Assembly: GCA_006538405.1 (NCBI GenBank)
Contig: BJKQ01000006.1
Coordinates: 248,001 to 312,000, forward strand
Source: Hansfordia pulvinata
Lineage: Eukaryota; Ascomycota; Sordariomycetes; Xylariales
Direction of reading: 5' to 3'
DNA: 64,000 nucleotides
The position numbers were made by a program, and so were the translations under genes. The notes below the pieces were generated by a model. That model had not been told where the DNA came from and did no database searches. It saw nothing but the letters and a program-made list of their open reading frames with translations. Each line of letters begins with the position of its first letter. Positions within the stretch are counted from its first letter, which is position 1. This document shows positions 31,779 through 44,763 of this stretch, in pieces.

Positions 31779-34700
31779 ATGTCTTTCACCCAATCCACCC
31801 CGTCGCAGGCTGTCCCTGGTGCCTTCCTGCAGACCCCAGCTGTCGCCGCCCGCTTCTCCCAAAATCCTCAAGATCCCGTACGCCGGCGCCTCTTCTCCCA
31901 GCCATCGGCCAGCTCTCTTCAGCCCACCCCCTCGGCTGCTTCCGCGAACGCTGCACCGTCATCGCAGCAAGCAGCTGTTGCCAGTCGCCTCAATGCCCAA
32001 GCTGTAGACGACCAAACAATGACCGCCTTGCCGCGCCCCGTCGCGCCCCCGTTGTCGCCCCTTGCCAAGGCTGCCGAATACATCAACAACGCTCTTGCCG
32101 ACGATGACGCCTATCCCGCGCTCGACGCCTACTGCCGTGAGTCTCCTCCATCTGGATCCCCTTCTCTTTCTGACCCCCATGCAGAGACCTCCTCCGAATA
32201 TGAGCTATCCAACGCGACCAGCCCGTGGGCTCCCTTTGAGAAGGCGCACGAGTACAAGATACCCGACAGCGTCCTCAACCTCTACAACCGCGCAGAGGTG
32301 TCAACCATGATGGGTCTGTTCCCGGAACTGCAGTATGTCTGGGTCACTATCGACAACTGCTTATACATGTGGGATTACACTCATCCCAATCCCGAACTCA
32401 TTGGCTACGAGGAGAGCCAGCACAGCATCACCTCCGTCCGCCTGGCCTCTCCCAAACCCGGCGTTTTCCTTGACAAGATCAACTACATCCTCGTCGTCGC
32501 CACCACCTCGGAGATGTTCCTTCTGGGCGTCTCCGCATCCCCCACGCCTGCGGGTGCCAACAAGGTCGAGCTTTACGGCACCAAGATGGCCCTGCCTCTT
32601 CGCGGAACCGAGGCCCGGGTCATCGCCTCGTCATCATCTGGTCGCATCTTCTTCGCCGGGCAGTCTGACCCCGATATCCACGAGCTGTACTATCAACAGG
32701 AGGAGAAGTGGTTCTCGTCCCGCACTGGTCATCTCAACCACTCGAGCACTGGCTGGACTTCGATCGTCCCCAACCCTTCGGCTATCATCTGGGGCCGCGC
32801 ATCCAGCGAGTACATTGTCGATATCGTTGTCGACAACTCACGCAACCTGCTCTACTCTCTGTCCAGCACGTCAACTGTCCGCACCTACTACATCGAGGGC
32901 CCCGACAAGCTCACCAAGTTGATCGAGAAGTCTCGGAGTGACTTTTTGCGCGACATGAGCCACACACTCCGTCGCTCCTCCCCCTTGCTGGAGCGCCTGA
33001 ACATTGTGGCTATCAGCCCCGTCTCCGCAACCGAGGACCACAAGATTCACCTGGTCGTTCTGACCGACACGGGCTGCCGTCTCTTCATGAGCGCCACCAG
33101 CGGCGCTTCTTACATCATGAGCAGCTCATACTCACAAACACCCCAAAGCATGCAAGTGCAGTCTGTCAAGTTTCCTCCTTCGGAAAAGCCTCAGTCTCGC
33201 TCGCGCCACGAAGTCGCTCCTCCGTGTGAATACCTCGATCTGAACTCAAAGTCGCTCGAGCTGAGTCGCCGTGGCGCTCGCTTCTCTCCCGGCTACTTTG
33301 TTGATATTGTTTCCAAGGGCGCACTGGCTGATGATATGCTCTTCGTCTCCACCCCCGACACGGGACGCATCAAGAACCCTCGCCGCAGCCAGGCTCACGT
33401 GCACCCTGAGTGCGCTACCTGGCTGGCTATCAAGGGTAGGGCTGAGGATATCGGACTGGTCACCAAGCCCTTCGCCGCCACAAGGCAGCCCATTGGCTTT
33501 GGAAACGAGCTCGCCGTCCAATTCGACGACCCCGAGAGCACTGAGTTCGCGGTGCTTACCAACGACGGTGTCTTTTTGATCCGCCGGAAACGCCTCGTTG
33601 ACATCTTCGCTGCTGCGGTCAAAAGCACTGCTGGAGATGACGGTCTCAAGTCAGAGATCCGCAAGTTCACCGACTCATACGGCCGCGTCGAGTCTATCAC
33701 CGCTGCTCTGGCTGTTGCCTGTAGGCAAGGTGACGCCAGGCGTATCGGTGCCGGCCGCGGTGCCATTGATCAGGCGACGCAGGACCGCGCCAGACAGGCT
33801 TTCATCACCTTTGGTGGCAGCCCCTCCATTTCGGAGCGTTACGAGCAGCCAGTTACGATCGACGCCGTCCGCCCTTCGCCCCGCCACACAGCCCTGACTC
33901 TGTATCTCAGCCGTCTTGTACGGTCCTTGTGGAGGTCCAACATTATCAGGATGGGTCCCGACGCTACAGGTGCGCTTTCCATCGCCAGCGCTGTGTCCAT
34001 CGACAAATTGAGGAGTGTGCAGGAGAGCGTTGAGGGGCTGCGCAAGTTTCTTGATGATAACCGTGCTTTCATTCAAGGCCTTTCGGGGCCCGCTGATCTG
34101 CAAAGAGCCGGCAACAAGCAGGAGGAGCTGTCCTTCCAGGGCGAACACCAGGCCATGCACTCTCTCGAGGTCCTGATGACGGGCATCACCGAGGGTATCT
34201 CCTTCGTGACAACGCTCTTCGACGAGCGAGTGACTGACATTTACGCCCGGCTCGACCCCACTTCTCAGCAGCAGCTGAGGGAACTCACCTACGAGGGCTT
34301 GTTTGCCAAGACCTCGGGCAAGGAGCTCGCCAAGGTCCTGGTCAAAGCTATTGTTAACCGCAATATCGAAAACGGATCGAATGTCGAGACGGTGGCGGAC
34401 GCGCTGCGGCGGAAGTGCGGCAGCTTCTGCAGCCCTGACGATGTGGTCATCTTCAAGGCCCAGGAGCAACTCAAGAAGGCCTCGGAGCCCGCTGCCAACC
34501 CCAACACCTCTCGTATTCTTCTCAACGAGAGTCTTAAGCTGTTCCAGCGCGTGGCTGCCAGTCTGTCCCACGCAAACCTGCAGTCCGCCGTGAATCAGTA
34601 CATTGCGCTGCGCTACTACGCAGGTGCCATCCAGCTGTGCTTGACGGTGGCCAGTGAGAAGGATCGCGGCAACACGGCTTTGTCGTGGGTCAGCGAGGGC

Positions 34701-36134
34701 AAGCCGGAAGCCGACCCTCGCGCCAGCGCCTTCGATCAGCGCAAGACGTGCTACAGCCTGATCTACTGTGTGCTCCAAGACCTGGACACTGCTTGCAGCA
34801 AAGAGCCCGAGTCACTAGATGGACGGCCGACCCTGATTGCGACCAAGCGCCAGGAGGCGTACGAAGTCATGAACAACTCTCCCGACGAGGTGTTCCACTT
34901 TGATCTGTACGAGTGGTATATTCAGCAGGGCTGGACTGATCGACTGCTGTCTATCGATTCGCCTCACGTGACGACCTTTTTGCGCAGGCTTGCGTCAAGC
35001 AATGTTGAACATGCGGACCTGCTGTGCAGATTCTACACGATGCGCGCCCTCTACTTCAACGCTGCCCAAGTGCAGCTCGAGCTGGCTCAGTCTGATTTCC
35101 CGCTCTCCGTCAAGGACCGTCTCACTCTGCTCAGCAAAGCCAAGACGAACGTCAGTGTTATGACCACGGGGGTGAGCCGGCAAGAGCAGCAGCTCCTCAA
35201 TCACGAGGTGACTGAGCTCCTGGAGATCGCCCACATACAGGATGACCTCCTTGAACGGTTATTGGCCGACAGTAGGATTCCGGCCGACCGCAAGGACCAG
35301 ATCCGCAGCGAACTCGACGGCCGTGTCCAGGGGCTGTCCGAGGTAAGCAAATGCTGCGCGAAGATGAGACCCTCTTTCGGTAACTCGTAATGCTGACACA
35401 CCCCACAGCTCTACAACAGCTACGCAGACCAGGCAAACTACTACGACATTTGCCTGCTCATCTACCATGCTGCTGATTTCCGGAACGCCGCCACGATTGC
35501 CACGACGTGGTCGGAGCTGGTGAGCAAGGTCCACGACGACACTGTCGAGGAGTGGTCCGTTTTCCGGAGTAACCCGAAAGCCACTGAGGCCGATGCTCCG
35601 CCGCAGCCTTACGAACGCCTGGTGGTGCAAATTCAAGATGTGTGCCACCGTTCAGGCAACGACTCGTTCATCTTCCCCGTCCACACTCTGCTGCCGTTAA
35701 TATGCCGTTACGCCTACGAGAACGGACAAGATGGCCGCAGCAATGCCGACGTTCACTGGCCGATCCTGCTATTCCTGAACCTGGGTGTGGGCCACGATCT
35801 CGTGGTGCGCGTCCTGGAGCAGATGTTTGAGGCGCAGGAGGTACCTTTCAGAGGGGCAGCGCGCGCCAGGGTAGTGGAGTGGACCGTCTTTGCCGTGAGT
35901 CGCTGGGTCAACGAGCTGGGACGCCACGGCCGGCCCGAGGCGCGACTCGACGCGTGGGTGGCCGACTTGGTGGCCGAGTGTGAGACGTGCATCGCGGGAG
36001 CACGGGGGGGCAATGACGGCGGCGCGGACACGAGAGATCTGTTGCGGTCCGTCAAGGAGGTGAAGCGCGCCGTTGACGGCTTTGTTGGAGCCTCGGGACT
36101 GGGCAGCCTGCGGGGCAGCCTTGGGTTCTACTGA
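31779..36134 (+). CDS. NUP170: Inner-ring nucleoporin Nup170/Nup155
   Basis: This is the 1413-residue scaffold nucleoporin of the inner ring of the nuclear pore, matching the usual 1300-1450 residues. Exons are 31779-32136, 32185-35342 and 35409-36134. An unstructured Ser/Pro/Gln-rich N-terminus precedes the beta-propeller, which begins at WAPFEKAHEYKIPDSVLN and runs through GLFPELQYVWVTIDNCLYMW and AGQSDPDIHELYYQ, both strong Nup155 signatures. The C-terminal half is an alpha-solenoid (FFTLFDERVTDIY-like region, then DLYEWYIQQGWTDRLL, then YYDICLLIYHAADFRN). The first intron, 48 bases (GTGAGT to GCAG), is a multiple of three with no stop, so its retention would insert 16 residues. I prefer splicing because both signals are good. 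The second intron is 66 bases (GTAAGC to ACAG); without splicing the frame stops early. No frameshift is seen in over 4 kb of coding sequence. Confidence 0.95.
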
Positions 36135-37251
36135 ACGCGGAGCGAAATGATTCTTGCGCAGAAATGGAGCTGAGATGACATAGGCCAGGCCCGGCCTCAG
36201 GATATACTGGAGTGAGAAGGAGAGACAAGCCGCGGAGAGGTTAGAAGGGCGGCTGCGGAAACTTGATACCAATGACCAAAAGAAGGAGAATACTCAAGTA
36301 AATAGTGATTGCGGGGGGACAGGACGTGAAACTACTTAGACAAGGCAACGCAAGGCTGGTTCTTATTTCTTCACAACCGCGTACCCCCTATTGCAGTGCT
36401 TGACGTCGTGGACGAAAAGGGGGTTGAAAATAATGAATCTCGGCCCGGTAAAGGTGTACTCGGAGCATCGATGATTGATATACTGTGCACTATACCATGA
36501 TCGTACTAGCTGCTTCGAAACCCTCGAAAGCTCTCCGAGACAGGCTAGCGGGGTGCGAGCTACAGGGTGATAACAACGCCTGGGCCGGTACGAGTGCCGA
36601 AGGGCTGGAACGCGGGACGTCGAAGCCTCGGCTCCATAGCGAGCGCGGTCCCGTGCAGCGCCGTGCCTCCCGCTGTCTGCACCTCTCCATCGGCTTCCAT
36701 CATCGCCAGCAGCCAGGCCGAGCTCGGGCGTCTTCTCTGTCCTTCCCTGCCGTCGCCTCGTGACCCGCCCGTCCGGAGAAGCAGTGCCGTACTTCTTCAT
36801 CACCATTGTCGCAGCGTCTTGCAAGTGTAGGTGTTTACCGGCCAATTCTGCTTGGCTAGCCAGCCGCCTCTTGTTTACTTACCGGTACCCGTCTCGACCA
36901 ACCCTGCCCCGTGCCCTTGACGATTCACACTGCGGTGCATGACTCGATAGGCTGCGGAGATCCAGCCACAGGGCGCCCCGTTTCGACTTCTACCGTCCTG
37001 AACCGGAACGACTTCCCCTTGAGACTTTCGTCCGTCATCACCACCTCGGTCTCAGCCGGCCACTTCCCCCGCCGCCGCCGCCATTTTGTCCCGTCGCAGC
37101 TTGCCGTATGGTGGTCGTCCAGATTGCATGGCATCTGAATAACACTGCCGGCATTACATAGCCCGCGACGGTTACACGCCCTCCGTCATCGACCATCCCA
37201 ACTCGAATTCGCCACCGTCCACTCCCCGACACGCCTATCCCTCCTTCCATC
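36135..37251. other. Intergenic region between NUP170 and the Lon gene
   Basis: This 1.1 kb separates two plus-strand genes. I see no gene. The last 150 bases before the start codon are C-rich and look like leader sequence. Confidence 0.6.
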
Positions 37252-40243
37252 ATGGCGCCTACCGGCCAGGCCACGTCGATGCCCGTCATCCCGCTGGCAT
37301 CGAGCACCATCCTCTTCCCGGGATCCGTCCTGCGCGTCCCCGTCTCTGCCACGCGCTCTGACGTCCCGGCTCTGCTATCCAGCATCTACACCCGCGCCTC
37401 CAAGGGCTCCCGCCGCGTCGACCAGATCCCTGTCGTCTGCGTGCCCCTCAGCTCCCCGCTGCTGAGCCGGCGCGGGCAGCTGATGATCGAGAGCAACCCC
37501 GACAAGTACCACGAGCTCATGGAGCCCAACGAGGCAAACATCCGCCGCGACCGGCTTTACGGCTTCGGCGTTCAGGCCAAGATCACCGGCATTCAGGGCC
37601 AGAACGGCCCCGAGTTCAACCTGCTCGTCACCGGCACCTCCCGCGTCTCCGTCGAGCGCGTCACCCAGGAACACCCTTTCTTCGAGGCCAACGTCGTCCC
37701 TTTCACCGACACCGTCTCCCCCCAAGAGCTGGCGTCCACCGCCTACATCGAGCTCTTCGGTCGCCTCAAGGACCTGTCTCGCGAGCTGGTCTCCTACCTG
37801 CGCGTCTCCGCTTTCCTGCTGGCCTCCAACCCACGCCAGTCCCACGGCCTCAACCCCCTGCTGTCCCGCCGCCTCGAACAGTACATTGTCCGGAAGCAGC
37901 CTGACGATGGCGGCTCGCTCGCCGACTTCATGATGAACGTCATAGACGCCTCTTTTGAGGATAAGCTGCAGGTGCTGGCCGCCGTCGGTATTGCTGGCCG
38001 CATCCAGAAGGTCATTGAACTCATGGAGAAGCAGATTGAGGACATCAAGGGCAACATCAAGGTCACCACCGTCACCAGCACCTCGGTGCCCCTGCACATC
38101 GATCCCGACGACCAGAGCAAGTTGAACAAGCTCAACATCCGCCGCTCCAAGGGGGGCACGGGCGGCATGCCTGCAGGGTTCAGTCTCAATGGCATGTTCG
38201 GTCCTGGCGCCAACAGTGGATCTGGGGCGAGCAAGGTGACAACAAGGAGTCTGAGGAGATGCAGGAGCTCGAGAAGAAACTGACCGACGCCAAGCTGCCC
38301 CCCGAGGCCGCCAAGGTCGCCGATCGCGAGCTGAAGCGCTTGAAGCAGATGATGCCCGCGCAGGCAGAGTACCAGGTCGTGCGAACGTACCTCGAGACTC
38401 TGACCGAGATCCCCTGGTCCGTCCTGACTGACGATCCGGTCGGCGCTGGCAGCCTGGAGAAGGCCCGCAAGCAGCTCGACGACGACCACTACGGCATTGA
38501 GAAGGTCAAGAAGCGCCTGCTCTCCTACTTGACGATCGTGCGCCTCATGCAGTCTGCCAACGAGGCCATCGAGCAGCAGGTCAAGCAGGCTGAGCAGGAG
38601 GCTGCCGATCTCGAGGCCAACAAGCCGAAGCCCAGCGGGCCAGACACCAAGGAAGCGCCTCTCGTCGACCCCGAGCTGGAGGAGAAGATCAAGGCCAGCG
38701 GCCTCAAGGTCCAGATGTTGAAGAGCAAGCGCCGCACCGACAGAGCCCCCATCCTCCTGCTTGTTGGACCCCCTGGTGTCGGCAAAACAAGTATTGCCAG
38801 GTCCATCGCCACCGCGCTGGGTCGCAGGTTTCACCGCATCGCGCTCGGCGGCGTGCGAGACGAGGCCGAGATCAGGGGCCATCGTCGCACATACGTCGCC
38901 GCCATGCCGGGCCTGATTGTACAGGGCTTGAAAAAGGTGGGCGTCGCCAACCCCGTCTTCCTGCTGGACGAGGTGGACAAGCTGAGCCACGCCAACCACA
39001 ACGGCGACCCCTCGGCCGCTATGCTCGAGGTCCTAGACCCGGAGCAGAACCACAACTTCCACGATCACTACGTCAACGTCCCTATCGACCTCAGCAAGGT
39101 CTTGTTCATTGCCACAGCCAACAGTCTTGACACGATTCCGGGGCCCCTCCTGGACCGCATGGAGACGCTCGAGTTCTCAGGCTACACCACGCTGGAAAAG
39201 CGCCATATCGCCATGCAGCACTTGGTCCCCAAGCAGGTGCGCGTCAACGGGCTGGCAGAGGACCAGGTCAAGTTCAACGGCGAGGTCGTGTCCAAGATTA
39301 TCGAGGCCTACACCCGCGAGTCCGGCGTACGCAACCTGGAGCGCGAGATTGGCTCTGTCTGCCGAGCCAAGGCCGTCCAGTATGTCGAGGCGAACGACCG
39401 CGGTCAGCCTGAGACTTACCGGGCCGATATCACGCTGGAAGACCTCGATTCCATCCTGGGCATTGAGAGGTTTGAGGACGAGATCGCCGAGAAGTCGACT
39501 CAGCCCGGCATTGTCACAGGTCTGGTGGCCTACAGCTCTGGTGGCAACGGTGGCATCCTGTTCATCGAGGTGCTCGACATGCCGGGCGATGGCTCCGTCG
39601 AACTTACCGGTAACCTGGGCGAGGTGCTGAAGGAGAGCGTCAAGGTGGCGAGGAGCTGGGTCCGGAACCATGCCTACGAGCTGGGACTGACCCAAGACCC
39701 CACCGAAAACATCATGCGCAACCGGAGTCTGCACGTCCACTGCCCTTCCGGCGCGGTGCCCAAGGATGGGCCCTCGAGCGGCATGGCCCAGGCCATTGCC
39801 CTCATCTCTCTCCTCTCGGGACGCCCTGTCTCGCCAAAACTGGCCATGACCGTAAGTGCCACCCGCCTGTTGAGGGGCTTCAAGTTACTGACCATGCGCG
39901 CAGGGAGAGTTCCAACTTTCGGGTCACGTGAAGCGCGTCGGCGGCATCAAGGAGAAGCTGATCGGAGCTTACCGCGCCGGCGTCAAGACCGTCATGCTGC
40001 CGGCGCAGAACGAGAAGGATGCTCGCGAGGTGCCGTCAGAAGTCAAAGATGGCCTGGAGATCATCTACGTCGGGTAAGTTGCTATGAAAAGCCTTGATTG
40101 GGTCCCTCGCTCTCACCGTAGGAATTGCCCGGGCTCATACTGACACTGTCTGCAGTCACGTCTGGGAAGCCATCCGTCACGTCTGGCCTGAGGTTGAGTG
40201 GCCCGAGGCCAGCAACTATCCTCCCCTCACTTCCCGCCTGTAG
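37252..40243 (+). CDS. LONP2: Peroxisomal ATP-dependent Lon protease, one frameshift
   Basis: This Lon-family AAA+ serine protease of about 940 residues degrades misfolded matrix proteins in peroxisomes. The C-terminus, TSRL, ends in a type 1 peroxisomal targeting tripeptide (SRL), and no mitochondrial presequence is visible. The N-terminal substrate-binding domain starts at [20 protein letters not shown]. The AAA+ module has Walker [10 protein letters not shown] (near 38766) and Walker [10 protein letters not shown]. The protease domain has Ser in [12 protein letters not shown] and Lys in [14 protein letters not shown], in exon 3. Exon boundaries are 39851/39904 and 40073/40156, giving introns of 52 and 82 bases. 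The frame breaks near 38224: TCTGGGGCGAG should probably carry one more G, so that NSGSG continues [18 protein letters not shown]. That site lies in a variable linker before the central helices. All catalytic motifs are present, so I read this as a functional gene with a sequence error. Confidence 0.93.
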
Positions 40244-41444
40244 GCCTGGGCTGTGCGTCACTGGCGAGTGAAAGCATGCGTCCCTGAATGTCTCGAGCCG
40301 GGGCTCCTGGATGGCACTCGATACCCACACCAGGAACAGAGGCTGCTGGATGGCTAATACGCCACCGGAGCGGTGCCTAGTGTGGTCTCCACCCCTCTCA
40401 ACCTTCGGCGACTTGTTTTGATGTGTTTCCTTAAGCGGAGGAGTTCCAAGCAGCGTGTTTTCTCATGGATTTCAACCTACATATAACGACGAGGACATTT
40501 AAGTCACTACATGGTCTACTTCCGTACATTCGTATATATAGAGCTTGTATAAGGCACGGTTCCATCTGTCTAGCGTGCGGTGCCGTGGCGGGGTTGGCTG
40601 TGTTGGACGATCAAACTCCGGATCACCAATGTGCCAATGTGCTTCGGAGGCTTTGGCCTCGCAGCATCCCACCCAGCCTACTCTACCGTGATGCCGGCGC
40701 CCTTCGGGCTGTTTTCTGAGACCGACCAATTTAAGGTATGGGGATTGCATTTTGCGTCCGCATTCAAATTGTCAAACCGCCTTACAGTTTTTTTCTCTAC
40801 GCTCTGCTTCTGAGGCTGCTGCCATTCCCACCCTACTACCCCTTTTCCTCGTTCATCGAGCCCTGGGGCAGATTGACCACATCCGGTCTCAACTCTATCT
40901 ACCTCGGTTGAGAGCCGGGGCCCGCAGTCAAACGCCGCGAATGAAGCCCCGCCTCCAAACCGAGTCTCCCCAGCCGGCTTTGACGGTCTACAAACAGCTG
41001 TTTCAGGGGCAGGGGGTTGCGTCTCTACGTGTGACCTCGGGGAGCCGGGGAGCCGGAGGCGTCATGCAAGGAAGAATCCCAATCATGTCACGGGGACTTG
41101 TTTCTTGGTCTCTCTCCTCACCTCCCAACCGCTCAACCGCTTTGGCCCTCCGTATGTGTGCGCGGTCAACTGTGTGTATGTATTCGCCCCGGCTTAAGTG
41201 CGTAAGTTGGGTATAACCTGTGTGTGTATGCGCGCGCGTGGGTGTTTTATTTTATCTAGCGAATCTGTGTCTACTGTACTGTCGCGCAGGGGCCTGAGCT
41301 CACCAACCAAAACAAAGTCCTACCAGTCTTGCCTTGCACAGTTTCGACGACATCATGGTGACCCCTTTATCCTGCTGCTGCTTCTGCTTGTGCTTCTTCT
41401 TCTCCTCCCATACCAGCATAATAACGGCAGCATTCCCGCATGAA

Positions 41445-41448
<4 letters not shown>

Positions 41449-41476
<28 letters not shown>
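41449..41476. repeat. (TC)14 microsatellite
   Basis: Fourteen uninterrupted TC units, followed by a GCGCGCGCG run at about 41483. Confidence 0.9.
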
Positions 41477-42199
41477 CTTCTCGCGCGCGCGTGTGGCGGT
41501 TCTCGTGTCCCATGCAAAACTTGACCTGTATATCTTCCATGCCTGACTGGTTTCCTCCGTCGCCTCGCTGATGCTTGGTCTTTTTTTCTTTTCTCTCTTT
41601 TCTTTTCTTTCCTTTGGTCTTTCTTATCAACCGGCTGTGACCCCCCCCGGCCGGGCCCCCCCTATTTGCTCCACAGCGCCACCGCCACGTCGGTCGTTGT
41701 CGGATGACGGGAGACCGGGGGATAGACAAGGGTCGAGGGTGACACAAAGCTGGACGCCTGCCTGAGCTTTTATACTACCCCAGCAACCGGCCACCAGCCA
41801 CCTGCGCCCGGTCCCCTCCTTCCTTCTCGAATTGTTCCGCGCGCGCGTGTCAGCTCAGCGGTGGCACCTGGGACGGGGAGGAGAGGCCGGTCGATCATCC
41901 GGGGTGCGACCCCGGATGCCGTGACAGGTTGGCGTGTTTCATCGTGAGAACCGAGGGAGGAAGAAAGAATGCCGGCCCAAGTGATGGGAAGCAGGCCTGG
42001 ACTATGCCCAGCCTCAGCCTCCGTACCTGTCTGTATGTGTGAAGGAGCGGAAGACGCCCTTCCCTCTGGGGAGAAAAAAAAAAGAGGATGGAACCGTGTG
42101 GCCTGGCTTGGACAGCCGCCCCCCCAGGCTTGGGCGGTAAATACCGTGGGCAGGCGGGAAGACAACAGCACACACACAATGTTGTATTGCCCCCCGCCG

Positions 42200-42216
42200 C
42201 CCCCCCCCCCCCCCCC
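42200..42216. repeat. C17 homopolymer
   Basis: Seventeen consecutive C residues directly after a CCCCCGCCG stretch. Confidence 0.85.
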
Positions 42217-42974
42217 TATTCAGCCTGTGGGAATCTTCCACAGCTCATCCTCGTCCGTCCACTCTGTGAAGCCTTCCCGTGCCCCTTTCCTTCCCCTGTC
42301 GTCTGTCCACGTCGCCAGACGGAGCTGTCAAGTTTTGGAGGGGGAAAATAAAAATAAAAGACTCAGACACGCAGGCGCCAGTCGGGCCACGTCCGCTGTG
42401 CGGCCCCCGTCCAAAAAAAAAAAAACAGCAAAGAGGACAACCGAGCAGAAACACACAAGCAGACGGCTGAGGTAAGCACCACCCCTCCGAGTGACTCCCT
42501 TCCGGGCGTCTGTCTGGACCTGTCTGGAGTTTGTGTTTCGTCCAAGGGGGGGAGGTGGCCGTGCAAATCTCCGAGGCTCGCATCCTCGGCTATCTCAGAC
42601 AGACACTTTGCCCTTCTTCCCTATCTTCTTTTTCTTCTTCTTTTTCCTCCTTCTTTGGCCCGATTCAAGCCGCGTTGGCGTGGCTGTCCTTTTTTTCTTT
42701 TCTTTTCTTTCTTTTATGCCCGGGGGAACACAAGAAAGGCGCGCAGACGGGCTGCTATTGTGCCAATGTCGCCCGTGTATGTCAGCATCGCCCCATCCCT
42801 GCGCATGTCTTCTCCGGTGGGACACAGTCTCTCTGTTTGTGGGGTTGGCCGTGGGAAAAGAGGCGGTCTCACAGGAGACACACGGAAGACACGGGGCGGC
42901 GGGACCAGGACACAGGAATCCGGTTCCGCCCCAGCGTCGTATACAACCCGGTGTGCATGTTTACACGCATGGCT

Positions 42975-43009
42975 CTGATGTCTGATGACTGATAACTGAT
43001 GACTGATGA
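42975..43009. repeat. Tandem 7-bp repeat, unit CTGATGA
   Basis: Five head-to-tail copies of a 7-base unit: CTGATGT, CTGATGA, CTGATAA, CTGATGA, CTGATGA. It stands out from the simple-sequence repeats around it. Confidence 0.85.
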
Positions 43010-43665
43010 CTGGGGGAAGCAGGCGGAAGGGAAAGAGGGTTGGATCCCGGCGCCGCTTCGCGTTTATGCCGTGTCACAGCCCCGAGCCGACACTTTGCAG
43101 GGTCGTCTCGTGTGCAGGGGTGTGAGTGGCAATAGCAGAGGAGAGGGAAGACGAAGACGAGAGGGTGCGATAGGGGGCGAGAATAGGGGGAGGGCCAAAA
43201 AGAGGCCACGACGGACGGACCGGACAAAAGAAAGAAAAAAAACGAAAACAAAGCGGCATCCGCCGGAGGGAATTCTCACGATACGACAAACAGCCGCTCC
43301 TCCCTCCTTGAGCCTCATCCCATCCTACCCTCCCCCCTTTCTGGACTCTCTTCTCCCAGGTCCCAGCCCTCTTTCCTCGTATCCCCCCTCCCCCCCCTGC
43401 CCTGCTTCATAATCCTTGACGAGCCACCGTACCATCTGCTTCCGTATCCCGTGCAGACATTTGGACAGACACATCAGCTGCCGTGTAACGTCGGAGCCGA
43501 CCGCCGACCGCTTAGGAGGAGGAGGGGTGGGAGGCCTTGATCTTCCACCTTTTTCCAAAAAACCCTCCACCACTCCAAAGTCCGGGGCAGCAGCAGGGGC
43601 CCTGCGTCGTCGCAGAGGAGCCCGGGTTCTCCCTCTTCCCAACGACCAGCTGCAAACTCGAAAAA

Positions 43666-43682
43666 GGGGGGGGGGGGGGGGG
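43666..43682. repeat. G17 homopolymer
   Basis: Seventeen consecutive G residues following a run of five A. Confidence 0.85.
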
Positions 43683-44749
43683 AACCCATCACAGCTGCTA
43701 AGCGAGCCAGCACGCCCGCAACGGCCGTAAGGAAGAGAAGCTGGGCTTGTGGGAGAACCTGGTGAGGCCTAGCCCTTTCCCCTCTTTCAGGGCCCAAGAA
43801 TGAATGCGTTGTTCAGTTCCAGCCTGGATATTGCCGAGTCACGCGCGTGTGTCATCTATCCAAACAGCATCCTGAGAGGATCAACGGGGGCTTTCGGGCC
43901 TTGTTCGCCTCGATCCAGAGTAAGCGGCGCCGCGGGAGAGGAGGCAGTCAGAAGAAGTCGACTACGGGCTTTGCACACGGACGGGAACATGCGGACCTGA
44001 TGTCTGAACGACTTTTACGCGGAGTGTCGTTGGGTCTTCTGCGTCGCGGGCCAGAAGAGTCCACGGCTTGGAAGGGCGTGTTTAAACTCTTACATGGTGT
44101 AATGCTGGAGAGTGTGAGCCTACGTCAGAAAGAAAAAAAACCCTTCCTGTCATACTGGCCAGCTACTCGACCACATCGCTACGCCATGTCTCGAAGTGGC
44201 AGCTCTTCGCAGTAGGAAAATAAGGGGATGAAGCTCGTTGCTGTCCGCCGTGGGACTGGGCCTGCTCCTCCTCCGGAACCTGCCAACCTCTTGAACTACA
44301 CCCGCCGGAGCAGCTCGGGCGTGTCGACGCTCGGGGTGAGCCAGCAAAGGAGACCGCCATCCCGACGTCTCGACACTCTCCTGTGCGCGTGGGAACTGTA
44401 GGATCGGGTGGTGGTGATGGTCGCGTGTGCCGTCTACCTACGTACATCCAAGGGCCGAACTTCAGGTAGGCCAGGCAGTCAGTCGTGAGGTCAAACGCAG
44501 CCGTCGTTCCACGGACGGATCTCCAGATCTCTCGAAGCAAACACAGATGGGGGAGAGACCCCGAAGGAGGGAAAATCATGACACCTCACGTACACCAAGA
44601 TCACAACATCACAAGATCAACATCGGATGGCCGGTCCCCCCGCAGACCAGCGCGGCCCCCGGGCTGGCTGCCCATCGAATCGGGATCAGGTGGGATGGTC
44701 TTTCTGCGCGACCTGCACGGAAAACAACAAGCCGACACGGAAGAAGAAA

Positions 44750-44763
44750 GGGGGGGGGGGGGG
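44750..44763. repeat. G14 homopolymer
   Basis: Fourteen consecutive G residues after a purine-rich GAAGAAGAAA stretch. Confidence 0.85.
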
